NCBI GenBank assembly: GCA_947462335.1
Contig: OX381717.1
Coordinates: forward strand, 16,111,166 to 16,175,165
DNA: 64,000 nucleotides
Direction: 5' to 3'
Source of the DNA: Harmothoe impar
Lineage: Eukaryota; Annelida; Polychaeta; Phyllodocida; Polynoidae
A program made the position numbers and the translations under genes. How positions within the stretch are numbered: position 1 is the first letter of the stretch; the number at the start of each line of letters is the position of its first letter. The notes beneath the pieces are model-generated. The model made no database searches. It had not been told where the DNA came from and saw nothing but the letters and a program-made list of their open reading frames with translations. Shown here piece after piece: positions 1 to 11,251 of the stretch.

Positions 1-45
1 TATCTTAACATAACTGCATATATTCTTTTGTAACTTATTTTACAG

Positions 46-238
46 ACCACCAGATTTTATGGAGAAACAGCCTGCAGAACCAGGATCGATGGACAATAAC
101 CCGCCTTATTCACCATTGACGCAGAACCGGAAAAATTCAATGGTTCTACGGAGATCTAATAACCTGTTTCAACCTCAACAACAGCAACTGGGCAATCCAA
201 TGAGCCCTTATTATACATGGGACTCTCAGGATCCTTAG
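46..238 (+). CDS. 3'-terminal exon of an unrecognised gene
   Basis: A polypyrimidine tract and TTTTACAG precede position 46. From codon 47 the frame stays open for 63 codons to TAG at 236-238. One base (46) completes a codon from the previous exon, which lies outside the window. The encoded tail is hydrophilic, rich in Pro, Asn, Gln and Ser, with a QPQQQQ run and a basic RKNS...LRRSNN patch, and no hydrophobic segment. It looks like a disordered C-terminus, perhaps a cytoplasmic tail. I do not recognise the family. The acceptor and codon-like composition support it, but a chance ORF cannot be excluded. Confidence 0.5.
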
Positions 239-455
239 AGACGCAGATCTTGGTACCCCTCAAGCGCCAGTCAGAGTGGAGCCGGGACGGGTACTCAGCC
301 CTATCTATAGGGGCGCCGGGGCTTTAATGGAACTGGTTTATGTGTTCTGTATTGCTACATTATGACAGCACAACTGTACTTGGTGATCATACAAGGGGCT
401 ATCCGTGACTAAACCGATTTTGCATGTTACCATCTCAATAATGTCTGTGACCAAA

Positions 456-912
456 TACATATGTGACCCGTTTTAATGGGATGGGTCAGAAGTCACACTT
501 TTAATAGCCTAGATATGGGCGTTTTAAGTAGCATAGTGTGGAAAACATAATATTTTTGAAAAGCGAGTTTTTGACATCTTTCTAACATATAAATAGTCAT
601 TTTCTGGCAAACTAAATTAAAAACCGAATTTCTAACCCCAGTTCCCCCAAATGATGGCTATGGGATCTACAATTGTTTTGTATGATATAGTTAATATCTA
701 ATTTAAATGTTAATTATGTCATTTTAATTAATTTCCATATCGATAAACAAAAAAGTGTCAAAAGTATCGCCTAAAAGTGAATGTTTGGCAATATACCACT
801 GTTCATATATCAAATAAAAGCTCTTAATGAGCTGTACACGAATCTGGCAATATCAGAACATTCTATATGTGCGACTTCCGACCCATTTCGTTAAAACGTG
901 ACACATATATGA
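456..912. mobile_element. MITE with ~40-bp terminal inverted repeats
   Basis: The left end (about 459-500) and the reverse complement of the right end (about 866-910) share CATATGTG, CGTTTTAA, ATGGGTC and GAAGTC in the same order. The interior is AT-rich with no ORF. It lies just 3' of the gene tail at 46-238, within its probable 3' UTR or flank. The family is not identified. Confidence 0.6.
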
Positions 913-3150
913 CTCTACGTGAAAATATCGCAATGTCTATACAGATGTCATGTTTAGATCGTCAATGTATGGCTCAGTGGGCCACTACTGGACCACTGTT
1001 TCTATAACTGGTCCCGCCCAGGTGACCCAGTCTGTATTGAAAGTACATCTTGGCCTGTTGGTCCTGCTAATAGTCCACTGTTAGGCCTACTGCCATTGAG
1101 TACAAGGGTAGGCTATATTTTGTTAGGGCTTCTATGTATACATGGGCATTGGCTAAGTCAAACCTAGCCGTATTGCTACTCCACATAGTGGGCATACCAA
1201 TCATGTCTAGCCGCTCTACTGAGCAAAATAAACAGTGGGGCTGACAATGTGGTGTGCACTGCACATGACTTTGTTGTGGTCAACCAAAGACCTGTGGGCC
1301 CACCTCTGGGTAGTACCTGGTGTCTGTCAATCATAGCATAGGGCACAAGATGGGTGCAGCCTGACCGGGGACAGTCCATCTTTAACGTAATGATCTTAAG
1401 AACGAGCATAGTCAATCTAGGGTTGGCTCACCAGATTGCTCAATGCAATTTTTATGGTTACTGCTTGTTCTTTGTATGGTCACTGCACATGTTTTGTACA
1501 AAAGCATTTGTATAGTCAACAAAAACCATTCCTATGGAAAGGACAAATAGAAAATAGCTGTCTCATGCAATCTGACTCTAAATTCTTAAAAAAGGCCGAC
1601 CATAGCTTTTTTTCCCCTCAGTTTTGGAGATTTTAGGTTTTGGTGATTTTGTAATTTTTCTTTTAGCAATTCTTTGGTCAAGATTAACAAAGTCCCACTG
1701 ACCTCAGGTGCCTGAATTAAAGTCTGCCTCCATAAATTTGCTTTTTTGAGAAAGATCCAAAGATTTCTTGATCTTTTCTTTTACTCTGGAATTCTGATGA
1801 GTCACGAGTTGATATGGCAATTCATGACTCATTCATTTTTCTCTCAAGATGTAAAATCAAAAAAAACTTTTTTTATTCGACCTTTCCAATGTCACTTTGT
1901 AGGTTCAATTGACGCCGTGGTACATTGCTGGAACTAGGTAGGCTGTGATGTGCAGGTATGTTGTTGAATCCGAGATTCAAGTCTCCAAATATTAACCAAG
2001 AGCTGACTTATCATTTGATCTTGACAAGAAATACCAAGATTAAGCTTTACACTAGTCATCCCCCTGGTCAGTAGGGCAGGGATGATAATAGCAATTTTTG
2101 TAATTTATATTTCACAAATTTCAACTGTCTAGTATCTTTAATGGTGCCCAACGGGTACTTAATGGTATGTTATTATGATTCATATTTTCCTTTGTTTGAC
2201 GACGGTAATAAAAACATTACATTAACAACATTTTAAATTAAAGGCATTTATAAGTAATAAGCACTCATACAGACATAGGTAATGATTTCCATTAATATCT
2301 ATAACATAAGAATACAATATCTTTTGTTGATTGTTAATTTAACATTAAAGATATGATATTTACATTCATGCCTTTGTCTTTTCCTGTCCATCTCCTTAGT
2401 CTTTACATCTGCCATTTTTTGTAGAAGGTGATCTTTGTAACTTGAGAACAGAATTTCTCTATTGTCCATGTTATCTACTGCCATCAGGTGTTTGACTAAA
2501 ATACACATACATATTTATTACTATGACTCTTTTAACAAGGAGAAACTGGTGGGTCCATTTTCATGCAAATATACCACACTTTTTTCTGATATTCCCCAGC
2601 AAGAACAACAACATCGTCCTAATATATATATATAGAAAGCATTTGAAAAAATGACACATTAGCCGGACAAAAACATCAGCCCGGCAAGGCCCCATGGTCC
2701 AGTGTCAACTAACACTGGCTCATGAGTCCTTGGACTACCAACAACAGTCCTTACCATGAATTTACTAACATCTATGGCAACTGTACTATTACACCTAAGT
2801 CATGGCCTTAAGCCTATCTCTTCTCTGAATATTATTATATGAATGTACATTAGGTACATTTTACGATTTGTGATCATGGGACCTGTGCATTTAAACCATC
2901 AACTGGAAATGATTTAAATCATAGGCAAGCATAATGCCTGTTCATGTTCAATATAAATAAAAGAAAATCAATCAATCAAACAAGAAGGGTCAATATTATT
3001 CTCTACTTCAACAAATTGGTTGAAATTTCTGTGTCAGATCCTATTTTACAAAGCAATTAGTGCTTGAAAGGTTAACTCTCATTGACCACTCTCAACCCTA
3101 GTAGCAAGCCTGCACGGTGCCAATTTGGTTTTAGCTTTGATTGAATGTTT
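913..3150. other. AT-rich intergenic stretch, no gene seen
   Basis: No exon-like structure was recognised. The short ORFs here lack family motifs and splice context. An AATAAA followed by a run of ATCA units lies near 2950-2975; it resembles a short retroposon tail or a polyadenylation site but cannot be assigned. Confidence 0.4.
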
Positions 3151-3169
3151 GAAGTTAGGCAAAACTGAG

Positions 3170-4035
3170 CTGGGTTTCATGGTGGGCAGATGGCTGGGCT
3201 GAAGTGTCGCCCAAACCATGCCACCCGATTTGGGCTCTGTCCAGTTTCAAAACAGGCTGCCTGTTTTTAGTCCATGTTGGACAGATGACTGGGCTAATGT
3301 TTAGCCCCCATTGGGCTCCCTGTTTTCGGCTCAGATCAGTTTCAAAGTGGGCTGCTTGGTGTGGGCTGATGTTGGGTTTGGACAGGGCAACTTGTCCAGT
3401 TGTCCTGATGATTGACACCAGGTGTCACTACTATACAATATAGAGTTTTCCAACAAAGTAAGATGAAATTGACAATATACAATAATACATGAAAAAGTTA
3501 AAGTGATGTATAAAAGGAAACAATAAACAGATATTCTCACAGTTTGGGAATAAGATATATTATTATATTTGAATGATAAAACGGAGGTTCTCTAAGCAGC
3601 AATCAAGTGTAGACACCTTTTTAGCGGCATCACAAGCAGACTTATATGCTCCATGTAGGTATGAAGGTCAATGTACACCCTAGACACTTAATTGCCTATG
3701 CTGCAGATGACTTAAAACTGTTGGTAAAAGGCCTGCTCAATACTTCCATAGTTGGATAGGAAGAGTATGATTATGCCTTAGGGTTTTAAAATTAGCAGGC
3801 CCTAGGATATCTTAATCAACAAAATATTGGGCAAAGATTGAATAGATTCTAAAATCCAATAATTATCAGGCCAGCCCGCTTTCAGCCAGTCTGAAACAGA
3901 TCTAAGCTTAAGGTAGGCAGCCTATCCAAAACTCAATCTGAGTGGGCAGTCCGCTTGGGCCCACACCAAAGCCCAGTGCCCTAAACCGTACCACACTTGC
4001 ACACATAGTGTGGGTCTGTCCGGGGCCACACTATC
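3170..4035. repeat. GGGCT/AGCCC-rich degenerate repeat
   Basis: Between about 3170 and 3390 the string TGGGCT recurs with CAGTTTCAAA and GGCTGC blocks. Around 3870-4030 the complementary AGCCC/GGGCCCA type recurs. This explains the overlapping short ORFs on both strands. No coding signal was seen. Confidence 0.35.
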
Positions 4036-4149
4036 TTTGCTACTAGGGACCATGGCTCTCATTATTGAGACAATGACATAAAAAAAAGTTCACGCTGGAT
4101 CCACTCTCAAGAAGTCACGCCTGACTATCTTGGGTGCTGGATTACATAT

Positions 4150-4481
4150 GGCTGTGTTTCACAAACTTTGGCAAATGTTCTCGTCTCTAACCGGGTGCAA
4201 TCTTTGACTGGGTGCCATCTCTGACTTGGTGGCATTTCTGACTGGCCTGAATAAAAATGGTTTATTTAGGGCAGTTGATGATAAAAATGGGCAACTAATT
4301 ACTACTTTAAAGAGTTATAATATCCATTAACCTTTTCAGCCAGATTCTATCTACATCTGCCCTAAATAGACCATTTCCATTCAGGCCAGTCAGAGATGGC
4401 ACCCTGTCAGAGATGGCACCCAGTCAGAGATGGCACCCGGTTAGAGACAAAAATATTGGCCCAATTTCGTGAGACACAGCC
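4150..4481. mobile_element. Foldback MITE, family 1, copy 1
   Basis: The left arm (4150-4275) and right arm (4357-4481) are inverted copies. Both begin GGCTGTGT, carry several tandem GGGTGCCATCTCTGAC-like units, and end in a shared TTTATTTAGGGCAG core. Both flanks show ATAT, a possible target duplication. A second member lies at 53265-53585. Confidence 0.75.
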
Positions 4482-4589
4482 ATATCCTTTTAAAAGACAT
4501 TCAGGAATTAAATGTTCATAACTGAGGCAAATCTAGGGAAGTAACAAGAACAATTCCCAGGCGCTGTTTGAAGGGGTAGGGGCTTAGAA

Positions 4590-5600
4590 GGGTGCAGATC
4601 TTCATCTACTAGCACCATGTTAGTCGCTCAGTGTGTAATAGAAGAAGGATTCATCACAAGAAGCTCCCCCTGTCATTTGAGCTCACTTTTCGGCATGTAG
4701 TGATACTCACATGAATAATAAAAAATATGCTTCTCCACCTTTGAGTGAGCAGGCAGCACACAGTTGTTAAATCTTTCATTTGCCTGTAAAGAGGCACATA
4801 GTGCTTTATTATACCTTGTGCGATTGTCATGATTCATGAATACAGCATGATTGAGTACTTGACATTGCTTCATTCATGCATAAATGCATCATGATGATTC
4901 TTTGGAAGTGTCTCAACCCTTTTATGCTATAATGCTTAAATCAATTCCTAGTGAGCAGACTCACGGGGCCTGCATTCATTTATCAGTATTAAAAGTGGCA
5001 TTTAAGCATTATGCAGCCTTTATAGGGTTATAGTCATGCTTCCTGGGCACCTGCTAGTAAACAACAAGCATGTTAAATCACGCTGCTGCTGAACCTCACT
5101 TAACATGTAAGTTAATGAAATAACCTGTTTATATTTGAAATATATTTGCATTTAGTCACTGACAGGCATTTAAAGTGGCATTCTCACCAAGCGAATCCCA
5201 CTCACAATTCTAATACTGTTCTAGTCTACTATGTGGTTAAGTGCGAGTGGTGAGAATGCCCCTTTAAGCCTTGTGTACCTACATGAAAGTTTGTGCAATG
5301 CTTGTATCAGGAACAACTTTCTTATCAATAATGCAAAATGTGCTTCTCCAGCCTTGAGTGAACAGGCACTGCAGGGTAGTTAAATTTATAATCTGCCCAT
5401 TAAGAGCCACATATTGCTCTATTATGATTTACATAGTAACCATGAGGCATGCATCCAGCATGGGTGACTACTTGCCAGTGCCCCATTCATGCTTGAATTC
5501 AGAAGTGTCTTAATCCTGTACATTTGGTATGATGCATGAATGCAGCCCTGGTAAACTAAGCAGGGCTGCATTCATGCATCATGCAACAACAGCCTCATAC
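4590..5600. repeat. Dispersed GCATTCATGCATCATG-type repeats
   Basis: Several degenerate copies of a sequence containing GCATTCATGCATCATG and its complement occur here. Related copies lie at about 54490-54740 and 57190-57480. No exon was identified. Confidence 0.4.
5169..5268. repeat. 100-bp imperfect hairpin
   Basis: TAAAGTGGCATTCTCACCA at the left pairs with TGGTGAGAATGCCCCTTTAA at the right, across a loop of about 50 bases. It is probably a small MITE. Confidence 0.5.
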
Positions 5601-5849
5601 TATTGCAAATTATTAACCTCTGTCCTATAAAACTAAGTCATGGCTCTAAGCCTATGCCTCCATTATATATGTTATACTTTACTATTTTTTTTTACCTTGA
5701 AGCATTCTTAGCACAATATATACAACATTCACTTGACTGGAACGTAAGGAATTACAGGTATGTGACCTATCACCCTTTAGTATAAATAAACGAAATTTGA
5801 ATTGAAAAAATTGAATTGATGACAAGGGGTATAACAGCATTATAATTAA

Positions 5850-6070
5850 AAATTTGGACCCCTCTTGAGGTGGGGACCAAAAAATTGCACCCCTTTTTAG
5901 TGAAAAAGCCGACGCGTTACTATAGCTCAAAGGGGTTGGCCGCACTCAATTTCAGCTTGCCTGAGGGGGGGACCAAAGTAATTTCGACCCCTCCCTTGGG
6001 GGGACCAAAAAGTTTTTTGACCCGCCCACGCGAAAATCAACCGAACTCCCCTTGTTGTTAAAAAGTGACC
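5850..6070. repeat. Dispersed repeat with GGACCCCTC/GGGGACCAAA blocks
   Basis: Blocks such as TTGGACCCCTCTTGAGGTGG and CAAAGGGGTTGGCC recur in the same order at about 16865-17065, with local divergence. This marks an interspersed family. The ORFs here are by-products of the repeat. Confidence 0.55.
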
Positions 6071-6572
6071 ACTCCCTTGGAGTGTTATATGAATTCACGC
6101 TTCCAGGGCACGTCTAACTAAACACTGAGAATACCACATCACTGTGCCGCTGAGCCTCACCCTAGACAGGCACCAAGTGTAAGTTCACTACAGAGCTCTT
6201 TCTTTTGGCAACTTGTGCATTTAGTCATTAACATGCATTTCAGGCTTTTGTGATAAAGAAGTATGACTTTTTTAAGGAATACAACCTACTCCTGACACAT
6301 TTGATCGATACTTTATGAAATGAGGGAAAGCCAAATGTGATACCTTTTCCTAGATTCATAGTACATTCTGTTTATATAAACTAAAACTACTTCTGAGTAA
6401 TCACTTGGTCCACCCTTTAGCACGTTAATATTTATTCTAGTTTCACAAAGGAGTACAGGAATATGGGATATGAGTGGCCTTTGGATGGTCTTTCCACAAT
6501 CGATTTAAACACATTATGTTTACTCCATTAAAATATTCTGACTATTGCAGGTAGTGGGGAATTCAGCACAAC

Positions 6573-6630
6573 ATGCCTTACTTCAGTTGTCTAGTAGTCG
6601 TTATTTTAGTCCTGTTCAGGTCATTGGCAG
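6573..6630 (+). CDS. FTPL-A exon 1 (signal peptide)
   Basis: ATG at 6573 opens MPYFSC followed by a hydrophobic run (LVVVILVLF) and RSLA, a typical signal peptide with cleavage expected near LA/D. The donor GTAGGT begins at 6631 in phase 1. The equivalent exons at 21209 and 55000 support this start. Confidence 0.8.
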
Positions 6631-9600
6631 GTAGGTGATATATTTTGAATTTCTCCAGAATTGGTTAGATATGATTTGACCCCTCCGGAGGAGAGTCTAA
6701 ACAATTGCACTGCCTTTCAGCAAGAAAGCGTGCAGGTTACTAAAGTGTCCAGGGAGGGAGCCTAATAATGTATCTTAATGTACTGCAAGCTGGGGCCAGC
6801 TCGCAGAGAAAAATGACACTGTATATACTTACTAAGAGAGAGCATGAAAATAGGAACAACTGTGAACGTATAAAATCACATAAAGCACCCCTACTATAGT
6901 ATAACCGCGGGTCTGAATATTATCAATTTTGCACCGGAAAATCGATTATATACACTGTTTTATGAGCTGTATCACGTCCAAGCTGCAACCTTTATGTGAG
7001 ACTTCATTGTTAAAGAATGGTCTGCATACGTTTTGTGATATCATTTATTACACAACCTAACGTTATAGGTATGATCTTATGTAAGAACAAAGAAGGGAAA
7101 AAGTACCAACCGGAGGTGTGGTATGCTTTTCCGTACCAACCCTACGTGTGGTACGCATTTTGGTGCTCCAGACCAATCAGAAGCCAGCACGCTGGTCACG
7201 TGATCATAGAGCAATGGCGGCAATGTAAACAAAACACTCGGGGATCTAGCATCGATTTTCGGCGATCTAGCATGAAAAACCGGCAATCAGGCATCCAAAT
7301 ATGGTAGAGGGGTTGTTAAATGTCTTTTGATCATGTAATAAAGCTTGTATTGCATGCTAGGGTCACACATGGCCCTGTACCAGCCCTCGGAGCATCTGTC
7401 TTATAAAGCCAGATGCACCTCGGGCTGGTACAGGCCATACGTGACCCCATCATACAATACTGGCTATATACTTTTGTTCTCATGCTACCCTGATAAATAG
7501 AAATCGCTCCCATATAGAGGCTGTTATGAAATCATCATAAAGTCCTTTTCATAATTTACTGTGTATTCAAAATGTAAATTGTTCAATGCTGCATCCATAC
7601 ATTTTGTTGATCAGGAAAACACTCAATACCAATGTTCTCAGCCGAAGTAGGTCAAGTAGATCCGGGTCAACTGAGATATAGCCTTTCAAATGTGGTCTCT
7701 GATTGATTCAGAGCTCGAGGTTTGATACATAAAATTAGAGGGTTCAGGGGCAGAGCCCCTAATTTGTCAGTAAGTCATTATAAGTAACCAGCACTATTTT
7801 TGGAGAGTGTAAATCATATATAAAGCCTGATACACTCCTGGCGGCACAGTGTCTGTCACGTACTGAGCTGCGTAGCATAGATCTCTTCAGGTAGATTTCA
7901 GACACCCATTGTCTCTGCCAGTGCAACCCTTTTCCCATTTAGTATAGGCAAGGCCCTATTTCAGCTACTATCGATTTCTTCAAACTTCAGGATAGGGGAG
8001 GGCTTATTATTCATGACTTATGTATAATAGAAAGATTCTAAGGTATTTTTTTACCGAAATATAGTTACTGAAAAACTTGAAAGTAGGAAAACTTATTTCG
8101 TATGAAGTCAAACACTTTAATTTTCTTTGGTTTTGTATAGTCCACGGGTGCAATACTGATTGAAGACATATAATCTATTACCATTGAAGATATGTGCTTA
8201 ACCACCTTACTTATACAAGAAAAGTTTACAAAAAAAAAGGATTAGTACATTTTCATATCTTCACGGTAGAATGCCAGATAAGATAAGTAATAAAGACAAA
8301 GTCATGAATCCTATTACTCCTTTATCTTTAAAATGAAGAAGATATAAATGGCGTCTGACTTCAGGTGAAATTGGAGCACCTGTTTTATAGGGTCCTATAA
8401 CAATATATAGGATTTGTTGTGTAAAGACTGGCTGATCTTCGGGCATAGTTTGGTAGCATAGAACACTATATAGGATTTGTTGCATAAAGACTGACCGATT
8501 TTTAAGCCCAGTTTGGTACCTGAGGCCACTGTATAGGATTTGCTGTATAAAGACTGACCCATCTTTAAGTGCAGTTTGGTACCATAGACCACTAAATAGG
8601 GTTTGTTGCACGAAGACTGACTGATCTATCAGCCCCTTTTGGTTCCTGAGAACGCTATAATATAGGATTTTGTTGATCTTTAAGTCCACTTTGGTACCTG
8701 AGACCACTATAAAGGATTTGTGGCATAATGACTGACTGATCTTTGAGCACAATTTGGTACCAAAGACTAAAGACAGATTGTCCCATTACATAGTGTTTGT
8801 TGCATAAAAACATATTGTTTGTAGCCTAAAGATATTTGTGGTCTAAATACATTTGTAGCCCAACGACATTTGTGGTTTAAAGACATTTTTAGTCTAAAGA
8901 CATTTGTGCTTTAAATCCACATTTTAGTGTAAAGACCCGTGGGGTATTTTATGCAACAAATTGGTATCAATTTGTAGTCTAAAGGCTAATTTGTAGTGTA
9001 AAGACCCCACAACCCCTATGTATTTTCTATAATAAAAATGTTGAATATGTCTGCCTAAGTAAATCTCATATGCACAGTTTATGTATACAACCCTCACAAT
9101 ATGACAATACATTGATATATAGACAAATATAAGATGTGCGATTTGGACCATGAACTGTTAAGCGTGTGATCTTCAATTATTCATTTGACAATGACAGGTT
9201 GTTGCCAACCGCTAGGTAACTGTCAACCTATTGATTTGTGAGTTTATAACCCCATGAATTATTTAATGTAGGCTGCATTTAACAGTTTGAAATAAGGAAG
9301 TAGGAGAGAGTGCATAAGCACCTCAACATAAGTCGGCACTCACAAAATATATAACTATATATAACTCAACAGTATCCTAAGATAACAGTACTGCTTGCTT
9401 TATTCCAGACGCACAAGTACTCATGTAGCTTAGTTTTGTCTTTGATCTTAAAGATTATAATTAGTGACATTCCAACAGTGTAGAGGTAGAATGAACGATG
9501 GTCTAATTACCATCGTTTTAAAAATCTAGGACCATAGATATTCATTCAAATTGAATGTTTTGAATATCACATAATTTGAGGGTCATAAAATAAACAAACT

Positions 9601-11185
9601 TTAGACTTTTTATAAGTCCGGTGGAATTACTTTCTGACCCTTGATTATTATCATTTTGATGCATTTTTTGTATAATGTTTTGATGAGCCGAACGACCACT
9701 TTGATGGTGTGTTTATAAATATAAGAAGGTATTTCTCATCATGCTGCACTTTTCTGGGTTACTCCTAGGGGTAGACGCTACACTGGCCAGGGAGCCGATG
9801 GCCCTTAATTTTGGACCCAAGCCCTTAGTTTGCCAACGAATGACCCCTGGGCTGGTTATTTGAGGGGAATATACTGGATAAGTAAAGATGTAATTTGAAA
9901 GAGGAATATTTGAGCAAAACTTTTGAAACCTTTCAACACATTAAACCCTTTTCTGGCTGGTAAGTATTTCATCCATTTAGAAATATCAGTTTTTCCTTTG
10001 TGAAGGTTTTTAGTTGTCCATAATTGGTTTCTTTTGTCGTTGGCTGGGAATTAAATTGCCAAGGACAATGTTTGTAAACACATTACCAGTTTCAGATGCT
10101 GAGTGTTATGTAGACAACAAGTCACTGAACAAGGCGCTTGGTAAAATGAGATTTGCCTCCAGCCCAATCCAGTCTAGCAGCTTTACTGTGGATGGAGACT
10201 GATCTGACTATGCTGGTGAGTTATGATGTGATATACACTGGTGTATGCATACAGACTGCCCCTTTAGACCATAAGAAAATGCTAGGCCTTATCCAGTGAT
10301 CAATTACTTTTGACATGAATGAAGTTTCAATAACTTTTTTTTATTCAAATTTCCAAGTTATAAAAATAAGCACAATGGTGAACACACTGTTAATTCTCAT
10401 GTATCCTTACTCCTAGATATAGTTACGGTTTTGATTTAGTTAAAAAGGTTGTGAATACTTATATCGGCAATACCTTTCATCAATCAAGCTATATACTGTT
10501 CTTACCTTTCAGGACAATGCCTGAGAACTGCATCTGAAGAAAACCCGTGGCTGGTAGTTGATCTAAATGAAACATTGCCGGTCAGTACAGTAGTGTTTAC
10601 TGCCATCACTGCTGAGGGAGGTAATTTCTTTTCATGTCTCTCAAACATGATTGTCTACAGGTAATCCTGAGGCCAATTGTATTACAATTGTTGTTGAACA
10701 ATATACTACTTAAACATTTTATATTTTATATATATGTTATCCCCTAGTAAACATCTAGGTGTTATTTTACAAAAATGTATATTCAGAAGAGACCAATACC
10801 AAGAAAAATTAGAACACCATATTTAACACTTTCATTTATAATCTATTCCAGTCACAACTCAGTACCAGATCCTGGTGGGAGACACGTTTGATGCTGCTAC
10901 ATTTAACCCTTTGACGTCAGGTTATGAGCCATGCATCTCCCGCCCTATCAGTATGGTGCAGTATGAGGTCATGTATGTTCAGTGTGAGAGGACTCTTGTT
11001 GGACGTTATGTTCTTATCTTCAGACAGGAAGTCTCTGACCTGCGTATTTGTGAGGTTGAGGTTTATACAAATCAAGGTAACATTATTGATTGGCTATTTC
11101 ACTCTTCATAAATTGTATATTACAAATAGGCTTAAAATAATTGATTTAGGGCCTACATTCAATATATGCTTTGTGTCTATATGTA

Positions 11186-11251
<66 letters not shown>

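Noticed and set aside
8261..8752. 163-codon minus-strand ORF
   Set aside because: Translation of the ~60-bp tandem repeat; the peptide repeats KISQSL-type units and lacks splice or start context.
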